Source of the DNA: Dyadobacter sp. 676
GTDB lineage: Bacteria; Bacteroidota; Bacteroidia; Cytophagales; Spirosomataceae
Length of the DNA stretch: 64,000 bases
Assembly (NCBI RefSeq): GCF_040448675.1
Contig: NZ_CP159289.1
Coordinates: 1 to 64,000, forward strand
Direction of reading: 5' to 3'
Shown here: positions 36,854 to 46,798 of the stretch, piece after piece
Layout of the letters: each line of letters opens with the position of its first letter
How positions within the stretch are numbered: the stretch's first letter is position 1
Position numbers and translations under genes: made by a program
The notes under the pieces: model-generated
What the model was told of the DNA's origin: nothing
The model's database searches: none
What the model saw: the letters and a program-made list of their open reading frames with translations, nothing else

Positions 36854-36873
36854 CCAGCGGGATCACAAGAAAG
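36854..36873. other. attR: Attachment core, right copy
   Basis: Identical to 10923-10942 over 20 bp; identity ends sharply on both sides. Its final AAG is also the start of the following terminator stem. Confidence 0.75.
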
Positions 36874-36895
36874 CGCCTCAAAGGGCGCTTTTTTC
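36871..36895 (+). terminator. Rho-independent terminator overlapping the right attachment core
   Basis: Stem AAGCGCC (36871-36877) with GGCGCTT (36884-36890) then TTTTCG. It is where a transcript ending in the attachment core would stop; it may also end the repressor transcript. Confidence 0.8.
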
Positions 36896-36969
36896 GTTTA
36901 AAAACGTCATTTTTTCACTGTTTTCGAAGATAAGCATATCATTCTGATTCATTCCAGATCAAAGCATTC

Positions 36970-37014
36970 GGTAACCTATTCGGTAACCTGCTTTGCTTAC
37001 TAAATTAGGTTACC
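36970..37014. repeat. GGTAACC arm-type repeats (right side)
   Basis: GGTAACC at 36970-36976 and 36982-36988 (12-bp period, as on the left side at 10846) and an inverted copy GGTTACC at 37008-37014. They lie between the right attachment core and a decayed integrase gene. Confidence 0.65.
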
Positions 37015-37089
37015 GAATGGACATGTTTGACAGAGGCGATTTTGACCAAGGTTTCTCAAACATCAATGTTTTTCTAACCTTAAACTGTG

Positions 37090-37922
37090 AGGATGATGAA
37101 TTTCAAACAGAACCTGACTGTACTTTTCTGGCTGTACAGACAAAAAGCGAAAGCAGACGGCAAAGCTCCCATTTACGCGAGAATCACAATCGACGGTAAG
37201 TACACCGAAATGTCAACCGGAAAGAAAGTAAACCCGGCATCCTGGGACTTGGATGCTAAACAGGTCACTGGCTCAGGACTGGAAGTGAAACTGGCGAATC
37301 AGAAACTGGCCCAACTACAAACTGATGTCGAGCGCATCTTCAACGGCCTTCAAACGCAGTTCCCACACGTCACTCCGGCGATGGTCAAAAATGTTTACCA
37401 GGGAAAACCCGCGGTCGAGCAGCCTAAGCTTGCTAAACCGGCAGCAAAGAACGAGCAAACCGTCCTGGAAGTCTTTGACGAGTCCATTGCTAAATTTGAG
37501 AAACGGGTCGAACGGGAGAATGCTTCTTTCGAGACACTGGAAGCATTGGCGCAGCACTAAAAAGAAGGTAGCTGCATTTATCAAATATCACTTCGACCGC
37601 GAGGACATTCACTTTTCCTCCCTTCCAGACACCTTTGCCGACGACCTCTATGATTATTTGACGCTACACGTTTATGTGAAATCCGAGATGTTAATGGAGG
37701 TATCAGAAGGCTCGACACACACACGACGCCCGGCATTTCTTCACGGATATGATGCTTAACAATGGCGTTCCTATGGAAGATGTCAGCAAAATGCTGGGCC
37801 ACCGGAGTATCAGAACCACCATGCGCTACTGCCGCATAAGAAAATCTCGCATCAGCGAAAATGTGGCCAAAGTCCGAGATAGGTTATTCTCTCGGTCGGG
37901 TTTGCGACGATCAGTGTCCTGA
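37090..37922 (+). pseudogene. Decayed tyrosine integrase with internal deletion
   Basis: The N-terminal arm-binding and SAM-like parts of a Bacteroidota integrase are readable (MMNFKQNLTVLFWLYRQKAK, PIYARITIDGKYTEMSTGKK). A frame change near 37540-37555 leads into STKKKVAAFIKYHFDREDIH. The central catalytic region is missing after about 37660. The end survives as ARHFFTDMMLNNGVPMEDVS, GHRSIRTTMRYCRIRKSR. It cannot be active. It is unrelated in sequence detail to the intact integrase at 11184, so it belonged to another element using the same site. Confidence 0.85.
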
Positions 37923-37946
37923 ATCGGGCATTAAAGTAAAGGTTGA

Positions 37947-37988
37947 AACCGCCGACGTTAGTCGATTTTTGAAGTGACGTCGGCGGTT
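37947..37988. terminator. 12-bp hairpin downstream of the integrase remnant
   Basis: AACCGCCGACGT (37947-37958) pairs perfectly with ACGTCGGCGGTT (37977-37988). There is no strong T tract after it; a terminator is likely but not certain. Confidence 0.5.
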
Positions 37989-38097
37989 GAGTGTAAATTA
38001 CGGCGCCAGTAACCACCGCCGGATTACTAGGCGGCCCCATAGTTCACCCTCACGCGTCTCGAATGAAAGTTAACGGTTAATCTTTCATTCAGCTAAT

Positions 38098-38632
38098 CTA
38101 AAGGGCGGCCCCGTCAGTCCCCCGGTCAGTGAGTATACGTAGAAGATCAATTTCTTGCTCCTGATAAAATGGGAGCACTTTATCGTTGAGCATGTCTGCG
38201 GCGCCCAGAGCATTTTTACGATCATAGACCTTTGCAAACGCCACACGGCTATATGTGTCAATGAATGTTTGCTGGTAGATTTGCCAACACCCTTTATGTA
38301 TCCACGTAGTAAGTGTCCTGGGCGCCAAGATAACCTGGGTGATGCGTTTCAATTTCACCTTTGCTTTGCGCTTCTTCCTTTTTTCGTTCAAGAGCCGCAA
38401 CCTGCACATCGGTAAGGATCAATCCCTCCTGGGCAACCTTAGCATCCAATGCTTTCAACCGCTTTTGAAACGTTTCCAGGTCATGTCTGACCCAAACACA
38501 GCGAATAGTTGAAGGCGCGACAAAGATCCCGCGTTTTCTCAACTCGTTAGATGCCCGCTGCTGTCGAAAAGCAGGTGATTCAATTGCGTAAGCTACCACC
38601 ACATCCTCAGACGAGAAATAGCCGAAAGGCAC
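38098..38632 (-). pseudogene. IS481-type transposase remnant
   Basis: The frame (SNELRKRGIFVAPSTIRCVW, QVAALERKKEEAQSKGEIET, HPGYLGAQDTYYVDT) breaks at a stop near 38297 and resumes as IYQQTFIDTYSRVAFAKVYD and LLRILTDRGTD. This is the wording of IS481-family DDE transposases. The N-terminus and the part after the second Asp are gone, so both ends are lost. It abuts the oldest end of the CRISPR array. Confidence 0.85.
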
Positions 38633-38651
38633 GGGATATCCGATATTAGCT

Positions 38652-40133
38652 ATTTCAATTCCACAAGGGTACGATTAGGACGGGAAGGGACTCCGCTGCG
38701 CCAGGTATTCGACCGGATATTTCAATTCCACAATGGTACGATTAGGACCGCTGCTAATCTTGGGTCTACTTCTGTTTTGGATAGATTTCAATTCCACAAT
38801 GGTACGATTAGGACCCCCTATTGCGTAGGAGGTATTTTCTACGATGTTTTATTTCAATTCCACAATGGTACGATTAGGACTGACCTCGATATGCTCGAAA
38901 CCTTCTTCAATACCATATTTCAATTCCACAATGGTACGATTAGGACTCCCATCCGTCGTCGTAGTATCGACGATTGCTTTCATTTCAATTCCACAATGGT
39001 ACGATTAGGACTCGAAATCCTGAAAACGCAGACCTCCCCCGGTTGGAGATTTCAATTCCACAATGGTACGATTAGGACCCATCTTTCGTTTTCGTTTAAG
39101 GGGTTACTAGCTCAATTTCAATTCCACAATGGTACGATTAGGACGGAAGTCACAGTGGATTTTCTGATCCACGCCCGCTAATTTCAATTCCACAATGGTA
39201 CGATTAGGACTCGGAGAGATGCTATGCCCTCGTTGGCTACTTTGGCATTTCAATTCCACAATGGTACGATTAGGACTTCTTGCCGGTAATGACCGACGAT
39301 CCAGACAGGGTATTTCAATTCCACAATGGTACGATTAGGACAAGCGGATCGCCTTCCTCGCAGGAAAACAACATTGTAAATTTCAATTCCACAATGGTAC
39401 GATTAGGACGCAGCACTAAGAAAATCCATTCGGTTACTTTTTAAATTTCAATTCCACAATGGTACGATTAGGACTCACCGGTTATGAGGCTTATATTATC
39501 CCCCTCATCATTTCAATTCCACAATGGTACGATTAGGACCATAGCCATTGCCGCGAAGTATTCGCGCTTTGTGATATTTCAATTCCACAATGGTACGATT
39601 AGGACCGCAACTGCTGGCGCCTGACGCAAGCCGTGACTATCATTTCAATTCCACAATGGTACGATTAGGACCGGAAAGACGGCGTTCATTTTAAACTGAA
39701 TCGGATAATTTCAATTCCACAATGGTACGATTAGGACAGAAACTTCTGTCGGGGCTGCTTCTGGTCGCCTTGCATTTCAATTCCACAATGGTACGATTAG
39801 GACCGCTTACTGCATAGCGAGAGTGGTTATGAACATAAATATTTCAATTCCACAATGGTACGATTAGGACAAGGCGTAGGTTCATAGTTCTTTCCAGCCT
39901 ATATCTAATTTCAATTCCACAATGGTACGATTAGGACTAGTACCAGCTCCAACGGTATGGTATAGTTGACCGCATTTCAATTCCACAATGGTACGATTAG
40001 GACTCTTTCGTTTTCGTTTAAGGGGTTACTTCTTGCACATTTCAATTCCACAATGGTACGATTAGGACTTCCTTGCCAACTCCGGATAAGAGTCGTCATA
40101 CTTATTTCAATTCCACAATGGTACGATTAGGAC
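38652..40133 (-). CRISPR. Type I-B CRISPR array, 23 repeats and 22 spacers
   Basis: A 30-bp repeat reads on the plus strand ATTTCAATTCCACAATGG...GATTAGGAC; on the minus (crRNA) strand it ends in ATTGAAAT, the type I-B 5' handle. Spacers are 35-38 bases. The repeat at 38652 has one substitution (AGGG for ATGG), marking the old, trailer end; the newest end at 40133 faces cas2. All other repeats appear identical. Transcription should run leftwards from a leader at 40134-40191. Spacers 7 and 21 share a 27-base block. Confidence 0.98.
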
Positions 40134-40191
40134 CCGTTGCGGAAACGGGCCTGTTTTACAATAAACGCATATTTTTCCGTTTAAAACAAAC
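40134..40191 (-). promoter_or_regulatory. CRISPR leader (short)
   Basis: The AT-rich stretch between the first repeat on the leader side and the terminator of the cas operon (TTTTACAATAAACGCATATT). A small GC hairpin CCGTTGCGGAAACGG touches the first repeat. The array promoter and Cas1-Cas2 recognition site are expected here; no consensus promoter was identified. The terminator on its upstream side means the array must have its own promoter. Confidence 0.6.
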
Positions 40192-40240
40192 AAAAAAATC
40201 GTCGATATCCGATCATATGATTTTGATGGGATATCGACGA
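40192..40240 (-). terminator. Rho-independent terminator of the cas operon
   Basis: A perfect 12-bp stem (40199-40210 with 40229-40240, TCGTCGATATCC) is followed on the minus strand by T7 (A7 at 40192-40198). It lies about 105 bases past the cas2 stop and insulates the array from the cas transcript. Confidence 0.85.
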
Positions 40241-40345
40241 CTGTTGAAAATCAGCATGTTAAGCAGCTACCACAGCCGCCCGTATAATTTTCAGGACATC
40301 AAAGAAAATACCGGGAACAACTTCGACGACTTCGGTCGCCGCAGA

Positions 40346-40609
40346 TTATAGAAAATTATCTGTCGGCATGCGTTCCTGGCCGATCACTTCCTTGTCCAGC
40401 CAACGCTCGTCCCGGCTCTTGAAGATAATCAAACTATCCTGGTCCTCTTCCATAATCTTGCGCGCATTATGGATCATTTCCTTCAATTTCACTTCTGTAA
40501 TCTCCCCTTCAAAAACCGAATTCTGTATCCAGTTCAGATATTTGCGGCAATGCTTTAGCATCTTCCCGACTCGCTTTTCCCCGATATCGTAAACCAGGAT
40601 AACGTACAT
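40346..40609 (-). CDS. cas2: CRISPR-associated endoribonuclease/integration protein Cas2
   Basis: 87 residues. MYVILVYDIGEKRVGKMLKH holds the conserved Asp after the first beta strand; WIQNSVFEGEIT and DQDSLIIFKSRD complete the ferredoxin-like fold. Cas2 dimers bridge Cas1 dimers during spacer integration. Last gene of the operon, facing the leader. Confidence 0.97.
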   Translation of the reverse strand: MYVILVYDIGEKRVGKMLKHCRKYLNWIQNSVFEGEITEVKLKEMIHNARKIMEEDQDSLIIFKSRDERWLDKEVIGQERMPTDNFL

Positions 40610-40689
40610 GATTCAGTACTTTAAAATAAGCAGATAAAGCAAAAATTATCTTACAAATGCCCGTTATCATAGCAGGACAATCTCCAAAT

Positions 40690-41694
40690 TCACCACATCA
40701 TCCGAAACGGCTTGTAATCCTCCATCCCCAAAAGATGCTTCTGCAATTTGTAGCATTCCAGTTTTACCAAATGTTTATAGCTAACGCTCCTTCCTAAACT
40801 CCGATGCTTAAACGTTTCCTTTAAGCGCTCCTCGAATGTCTGTACAAATGTTTTACGCGCTCCTTCCTTCAACACGCATCTGTTCAATTCCTGGCGAAAG
40901 TCCGACGCCTGAATCTGACGCTTGTTAAGCATGCTGAAAATCGTCCGGTCGACAAGCAACGGTTTGAAAATTTCCGCCAGGTCGAGGGCCAGCGAGAAAC
41001 GCCGCGCGCCAGGCTCATGCAGGAAACTGATCGTCGGATTAAGTTGCGTATGATAGATCTGGTCCAGACAAACGGTGTAGCAAAGCATATTGCCAAATGA
41101 TATCAGCGCGTTGATTTCATTTCTGGGTGGCCGCTTGCTCCGGCCTCCCATTTCAAAATCATTAATAATAATATCGAACGAATCATAATAAGCCTGACGG
41201 ATATTCCCTTCGATACCCATCAACTCCGCAATCTTAGTGGCCTCATTGATCATTGCATGATAACTCTCGATTTTAGCGACAGAACTACTGACGTCCTTAC
41301 CCCTGTTGGCGTAATAGGCGAGATTCTTGGAGATATTAAAAGATGCACCCTCTACAAGCTTACAGGCAATCAGCTGTCGTTTTTTCTCTGACAAATAATG
41401 GCGTGTCTGCTCTACCTGCATCTTACCTGCCAGCAAATATTCCTTAGGCATAAACGATCCGGTATAATGCTCATAATAATCGAAAAAATGGACTGCAACC
41501 TGATGCTTTCCTAAAAAATTGTACAACGCACTGTTGGCGTCGAGACTTCCGAAGCAATACAAATTATCGACAGTCTCGATGGGCAGGTACCTGGGCTGCA
41601 ATTCGTTTCCATCTTCATCTACCGGCTGAAAACAAAGCGTATTGTCCTTTCGAGATAAGCGCCCCGGGTTAAACAAGTAAAAAGATTTTTTCAT
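40690..41694 (-). CDS. cas1: CRISPR-associated integrase Cas1 (type I-B)
   Basis: 334 residues. Metal-binding acidic and His positions lie in NALISFGNMLCY, FLHEPGARRFSLALDLAEIF (His and Asp), with Glu upstream in the helical domain. It cuts and joins new spacers at the leader-proximal repeat. N-terminal beta domain (KKSFYLFNPGRLSRKDNTLC) is typical of Cas1b. Full length for the family. Confidence 0.97.
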   Translation of the reverse strand: MKKSFYLFNPGRLSRKDNTLCFQPVDEDGNELQPRYLPIETVDNLYCFGSLDANSALYNFLGKHQVAVHFFDYYEHYTGSFMPKEYLLAGKMQVEQTRHYLSEKKRQLIACKLVEGASFNISKNLAYYANRGKDVSSSVAKIESYHAMINEATKIAELMGIEGNIRQAYYDSFDIIINDFEMGGRSKRPPRNEINALISFGNMLCYTVCLDQIYHTQLNPTISFLHEPGARRFSLALDLAEIFKPLLVDRTIFSMLNKRQIQASDFRQELNRCVLKEGARKTFVQTFEERLKETFKHRSLGRSVSYKHLVKLECYKLQKHLLGMEDYKPFRMMW

Positions 41695-41734
41695 TGACCA
41701 TCGTTTTATGGTAGCCTGCGATTACCTGTGTGAA

Positions 41735-42274
41735 TTATTCCTCCGTCGTCCAGCAAAAATCAAAGTAACTGCACGATTTACACTTTGACTTGGTCAGCAA
41801 AGGCGGGCATTGTTCCGTTTCTATAATTCGTGTAGCATCGGCAATCCAACCCTCCAGAATCTTCTCCCCTTCCCGGTCCAGCTCCACCCTCTCGGTCTGC
41901 CGGAGTTTGGGATATTCGATGATCCCATACTCCGCCCTGACGTTGTTTTTTCGCAGAACATAGAGATAGAACTGTACCTGCGCGATATGCGCCGTCTCCT
42001 TCGCCGCCGACTTCTTTACCTCGTGAACCACGCCACTATAGGGGTCATAAAAATCGATTTTCGCCGCCAGCCCGGTTCCATCCGGAACATCCGGCTCCAC
42101 CGATATCTCAACCTCCGTGTACCGCTCCGCCCGCTGCGGGTAGCTTGTTTCGCCGATTAACTTTCCCTCATATACGACGTCCGACGTATGCTCCATCCGG
42201 ATCGCATGCGCGTGTAGCCACATTTCCCGCTTGCATACATGATAGAGATTGATGAGGGTAGCGTTGATGTTCAT
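41735..42274 (-). CDS. cas4: CRISPR-associated exonuclease Cas4
   Basis: 179 residues. The N-terminal Cys (LYHVCKREMWLHAHA) and C-terminal CKSCSYFDFC supply the four Cys of the iron-sulfur cluster. RecB-type nuclease residues include GTGLAAKIDFYDP and VHEVKKSAAK. Cas4 selects PAM-bearing prespacers and trims them. Starts two bases after the repaired cas3 stop. Confidence 0.95.
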   Translation of the reverse strand: MNINATLINLYHVCKREMWLHAHAIRMEHTSDVVYEGKLIGETSYPQRAERYTEVEISVEPDVPDGTGLAAKIDFYDPYSGVVHEVKKSAAKETAHIAQVQFYLYVLRKNNVRAEYGIIEYPKLRQTERVELDREGEKILEGWIADATRIIETEQCPPLLTKSKCKSCSYFDFCWTTEE

Positions 42275-42276
42275 GG

Positions 42277-45049
42277 TTATAAGAACAGGTTTTCGCCGTC
42301 ATTGTCTAACTCCGCCTCGCTCAGACCACCTTCCAAGGTATAAATTCGTTCCAAATCGGAATCGCGTGCGTGGAGGTACAAAAACCCGAATTTTTCTTCC
42401 CCGAATCCCAAAGCTTTGATTTTGTCGACCGTCCTGGAATGCGAAAAAAGCGAAAACGTGAACTTGGACATGACGCTCTGCAAGGTTTTATATAAAACCG
42501 CTCCTCCCATATCAAATCCTATCTTCTTCCTCCTGTTTTCCATGGCTTGAAAAATCAACGATTCGTACAGTTCCCAGATCTTCTCTCCTTCAATATGTAA
42601 GTCCCCCCTTATTGTACACCTCTGACTTTTCCAAAAAATCCAGATCCTTCTTCGAAAAGATGGCCTCCCCATCGCCCTGGTCAATCGCTATTTTTATGGG
42701 AACAAAAACGGTTTCGCTTTGCTGGTCGATGATCCTGAACTCACGATTAACTACCTCATAACTAAGCTTATTAATCCCGTTTTCCAGAAAAGAATTTGTG
42801 AAATTATCGGACCATCCCGCATTTCCATTGAAGCTATCCATACGCTTAAAAACCAATTCGTACAAGTATTTAAAATTTTTGTCCTTCAAAATGTGTTCAT
42901 ACTCGTCCCGGGAGATTCGTTCGCTGGTTACTTTAAATCGGCTATCATTTTTATAAAGCAATTTCGGGTCATCAACTCTAAACAGGTATACCTCGCAATT
43001 CATCTTTGAGGCATTTCGGTTGACCCTTCCCGCCAATTGCTCGTCACTGTCCAATAATGATATGTTTTTAAATCCTAAATCCATATCGATATCCACACCT
43101 GCTTCTACAACTTGCGTAGTGATTAGCAAAATGTTTTTATCGGCATTAACCTTATCCTTCAAATACGCTATTATTTTTCTCCTCTGCGGCTCTAATATCG
43201 TTCCTGAAAGCACAAATATTTCATCAAAACCATGGTCGATACAATCCATGATAATTTTAAATTCCGACGCAGATTTCTTATAAATAAATTCCACCATCGT
43301 ATGTACCCTGCCATTCTGCTGCCCACGAAGTCTTGATTTATCTATGACGAATTGTGCCAGTTCGTCTAACTGCAAATCTCTTCGTGCAAAAAGCTCGAAA
43401 TTAAATCTAACCCGTTCTGCAAAATTTGGATTGACAATGTATTTTCGCGCATTCGGAAGCAGCTCTATAAATTCTGGTTTGACAATAGAAGGAATGTTCA
43501 AGTCACTGATTTTAGGTAACGTTGCCGACATCAGAATAAATCGGATGTTGAATGGAACTGCATATTGCCCGATGAAATACAACATTCTGTCCCAGATTCC
43601 GGGGTTATAGGTCTGGAGCTCGTCAATCACAACAACGGAATTAGCCAACCGATGCAGAAGATAATTTGCTTCCTTCCTGTTGGTTTTCAGAACTTCAAAA
43701 AATTTCACATGTGAAAGGACTGTGAGCGGGTAGAGTGCAAACAGATTATCGATAAAGTCCTTCTTTTCCGACCCGTATTCGCCATCCCTCCTCTCCTCCT
43801 CAGCAACCTCCTTGCTGTGAAATCCTGCCTTCGAATGAAGCTCGACCAGTTCAGTATCATCCAGCAACAAAGTCTCCCTGAGTGCCTTGCAGGTCTGGGT
43901 TATCAGTGTTGTAAAAGGGAACACGAAATAAACTTTGTTCAACTCCGCGTTCGCTTCCATTAGCTCAGTAAGTGCGATCATGGAAAGATTCGTCTTTCCG
44001 CCACCCGTCGGAGCTTCAATGTAAAATAAATGCTTATCGGCGCGTGCCCGGACAGTCTGAATCAGTTCCACTGCCATCTCGTGCCTTAGCGCATTGAGAT
44101 TTTCCCGGGACTTGTTCCTTAAATTTTCTTCATTGAACCGAAAATCATCAATATTTGAAAATATGTTTCGATTATGTTCCTGCGTGCTTCTCAAATTGAA
44201 AACTATCTGTTTAATCCGCTCACGAGTATGAAAAACACCGAAGTCCGAAGTTCTCTCCCCGCTTATGTACTCGTGCGTAGCCAGATAATCGGACGCTGTC
44301 AGTAATGAAAAGTTGAGTTTAATAAGCGCAAATAAAGAAAAATGAATGGGGAGATCTCTAAATCGCCCGAAAAAACGCGCCGTAAGCTCCTTAGGGAATT
44401 GCTGTTGAAATGCGGGATGAATATCAAATCGATACAAATCCAGGTAATTCTTCATGGCATCGACCTCATCGCCAAATCCTATGTCCCCCTCTATCGGTTT
44501 TGACAGGGACGAGGCGTGGTGCCTGAAAATAGGATACGACAGCAAAATGATAATAAAATGTATTTTCCATAAATCTCTTCCCTTGATTGGCAATGTCATC
44601 GACTCCTGCAAATGGGTAACAATGAAAAGATAAGCTCCCAAAGCCGAATGCCTCGCTCCAAGAGGATTATTTACAATCGCCCTGAATAATGGGTTGTTCA
44701 TTTTACCGGGATTTGCCTGAAAATCCTCATTAACCTTTCCGAAATCATGAAAGTGAATTGCTTTTACAATAGCCCTTTTGACAAACGAAGCAATCCGATA
44801 TCTGTCAACCGACTCAAACTCAATTTCTTCAATCAATTTACCAATCAGCCGATCGATCACCGGATCAAGGTTATGGACTATCACCAGGTCTTCAAAATAT
44901 CTGTTTACCAGCCCCACGTGCGCTTCGAGCGATTCCGATACGCGCCCGGCCGATCTGTGCGCGAGGTATTTGTCAGCGTCTTTCAACCACTCCCTCAAAT
45001 TCGGAATGGTCGAAAGAATCTCTTTTACTGAACTAAGAGAGCTGCACAT
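42277..45049 (-). CDS. cas3: CRISPR-associated nuclease-helicase Cas3 (HD + SF2), frameshifted near its C-terminus
   Basis: About 923 residues after repair. The HD nuclease motif is IHFHDFGK (about residue 100-105) with RHSALGA further on. SF2 helicase motifs: Walker A EAPTGGGKTNL, Walker B VVIDELQTYNP, motif III MSATLP, motif VI QLAGRVNRNA. Cascade recruits it to unwind and shred target DNA. The frame breaks in a C6 run (42603-42608). With five, NKGDLHIEGEKIWELYES continues smoothly to a stop at 42277, so the 88- or 135-residue ORF seen there is the Cas3 C-terminal domain, not a separate gene. Start taken at ATG 45049; a GTG at 45064 is possible. Either start overlaps cas5. Confidence 0.93.
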
Positions 45050-45836
45050 AGCTTTGTAGATCACGCAAGAAATACAAGCTACCTATTGGTGTATCGGATT
45101 TCAACGAAAAGTTAGAAAATGCAAAATCGTGCATTTCATATTGAAACAATTCGGTATCGATACCAACCGGCAGGCGTTCAAAATACATAAAGGTGGTATT
45201 CCGCGATAGTACGATCTCATAAGGGTTGTAGTTTTCAAAAAAATCGTCCTCGACAATCCTGTCTTTTAATGTGACATTGCGCTTATCAACTAATGTACTA
45301 ACACCAAATCCGTCCAAGCCACCCTTCCGCTCTTCAAATTCATGTTCCCGAAAAGTCGGCTCTCCGTGCTCGTCCAGCCACCAGGCCTGAAATTCATTTT
45401 TACCCAGATAAGGAATATAATCCGCCCTGCCTTCCTTCAAATTGACAAAAAGCCTTTCATGATCGGCATTCGACACGTCGAGCAGCAGGTAACATCGGTA
45501 AGCCGGTTTGATAAGCATCATCTCCTCGACCAGCAAATTTCCGTCGGCATTTGCATATCCAACGGTGTTGGTATATTTCACGGTCGTCTTCTGAAAATTG
45601 CCCCGCTCGTGGGACAATGGTTCAATTCCCACGGGCAAATCGCAAAGTCTCTGATAATATTCCGGAAGCTCACCCTTTCGTTCGTATCCTCTTAAACCGA
45701 TAATCGAGCCTAAAATTCCGAGCAGCGCTGGCCTATGAAGCATATTATAGGACAATAATATCCCATCATTGTAGTCGGGCTTCTTAAAAAAACCAAAATC
45801 CGCGGTGAGATCAAATGAGACTAACTTCTTCGTCAT
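45033..45836 (-). CDS. cas5b: Cascade subunit Cas5 (type I-B)
   Basis: 267 residues. The N-terminal beta strand and Gly-rich loop (KLVSFDLTADFGFFKKPDYN, RPALLGILGSIIGLRGYE) are typical of Cas5h/b. It caps the 5' handle of the crRNA in Cascade. Two bases separate it from cas7. Confidence 0.93.
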   Translation of the reverse strand: MTKKLVSFDLTADFGFFKKPDYNDGILLSYNMLHRPALLGILGSIIGLRGYERKGELPEYYQRLCDLPVGIEPLSHERGNFQKTTVKYTNTVGYANADGNLLVEEMMLIKPAYRCYLLLDVSNADHERLFVNLKEGRADYIPYLGKNEFQAWWLDEHGEPTFREHEFEERKGGLDGFGVSTLVDKRNVTLKDRIVEDDFFENYNPYEIVLSRNTTFMYFERLPVGIDTELFQYEMHDFAFSNFSLKSDTPIGSLYFLRDLQSYVQLS

Positions 45837-45838
45837 GG

Positions 45839-46771
45839 TTAATTCAGTTCGAATTTTTTAGCACCTACGGGAGCATTCGACACCTTCGTAACCGCATCGT
45901 CGTAATACAATTCAATACCGGCTATTTCCGCTGCAACGCTTTGACGAGAAAGGATCGCAGATACCTTGCCAAGGTCAATTTCACGATTCTCGTTAATGAA
46001 TATCGACTCCATGAAGGATGGCAACACCAGCTTGGAACCTTCTTTCAACTGTACCCAAAGTAACAATTCATTTTCGGTTCCCGATTTAGCCGCCGAATCG
46101 TAAAAGGTCACTCCGGCACGTAAAGATTCCTTCAATTTTACGATATCTCCGGAAGTCAATCCTTCGCTTCCCACTTGCCCGGCCATGTCCTCCAAATTTC
46201 GTGGATTGATCGAAAAATGGTGAACATAATGCCCTTCCTTCAATTTGAATTGAGTACCGAGTGTGGTCTGCATGGAATCAGCACTTCTATCATTCGAATT
46301 TCGGAACGGAGACGATATTTGCTCGGAATAGATAATATTTTCAGAGAAACGATTTACTCCATGGGCTATTTGAACCGTTCCGTGAAGCGACAAATTAGCA
46401 CCTTCACTGGCAAATGTTCCTCCGAAGAGTCTTACGTCAATACATTCAAGCAATTTCTCCAAAATCGCTTTTCTCGCTTTGGCCCCGTCCTTTTTATCGA
46501 CTTTGGGGAACTCTCCAAAAAGTTTGATATAAGTCTGGTCCAGGTCCCGCGGTTGCATCGTATCGGTTAGACTCTTAAAGTAGAAAACCCTTTCGTCCGG
46601 AAAGTTCTTCACTATATAATTTCGAATGGAGTATTTCAAAGCCTTATCCGTCGCATAGACCGTTCCATCCGGTAATGTACGTGGTTGGTGAGAAAAATCG
46701 GCATTATAATTTGAATTAATAGATTTAATAATGACGCAGCCAAATACGCGATTTTTAAATGAATTGCTCAT
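45839..46771 (-). CDS. cas7b: Cascade backbone subunit Cas7 (Csh2 family)
   Basis: 310 residues. RRM-like start (RVFGCVIIKSINSNYNADFS) and the family signature VRLFGGTFASEGANLSLHGT, HGVNRFSENI. It forms the helical backbone along the crRNA spacer. Confidence 0.95.
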   Translation of the reverse strand: MSNSFKNRVFGCVIIKSINSNYNADFSHQPRTLPDGTVYATDKALKYSIRNYIVKNFPDERVFYFKSLTDTMQPRDLDQTYIKLFGEFPKVDKKDGAKARKAILEKLLECIDVRLFGGTFASEGANLSLHGTVQIAHGVNRFSENIIYSEQISSPFRNSNDRSADSMQTTLGTQFKLKEGHYVHHFSINPRNLEDMAGQVGSEGLTSGDIVKLKESLRAGVTFYDSAAKSGTENELLLWVQLKEGSKLVLPSFMESIFINENREIDLGKVSAILSRQSVAAEIAGIELYYDDAVTKVSNAPVGAKKFELN

Positions 46772-46798
46772 GTTAGATGGTTTATGAATGTGAAAGGT

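Larger units (their letters stand above)
10923..36873. mobile_element. Integrated element of about 26 kb with HUH Rep and phage-like lysis genes
   Basis: Bounded by identical 20-bp cores CCAGCGGGATCACAAGAAAG at 10923-10942 and 36854-36873, each followed by a plus-strand Rho-independent terminator. Just inside the left core lies a tyrosine integrase; just inside the right end lies an HTH regulator facing a divergent operon. Contents: cargo genes and an IS3-family insertion (12.6-17.2 kb), a packed minus-strand module of small membrane-associated proteins with lysozyme and holin-like genes (17.8-28.9 kb), a T9SS lipase, an HUH Rep operon, and a cytosine methyltransferase. No terminase, portal, tail or P-loop packaging ATPase was seen. 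Boundaries rest on the direct repeat and gene content; excision was not tested. Confidence 0.75.

Noticed and set aside
38777..39181. A 134-residue open frame with a repeated QFHNGTIRT motif
   Set aside because: It is a translation of the CRISPR repeats and spacers, whose lengths happen to keep the frame open.
39540..39575. Spacer 14 resembling the holin-like gene near 20886-20920 (shared GCGAAGTATTCG and CATAGCC)
   Set aside because: The blocks are short and spaced differently, with no continuous match. This is not evidence of self-targeting.
42277..42684. A small unknown gene between cas3 and cas4, which would be a new accessory cas gene
   Set aside because: Shortening the C6 run at 42603-42608 by one joins it in frame to Cas3, and the product reads as the Cas3 C-terminal domain. 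The first 30 or so residues of the longer ORF are a shadow of cas3.
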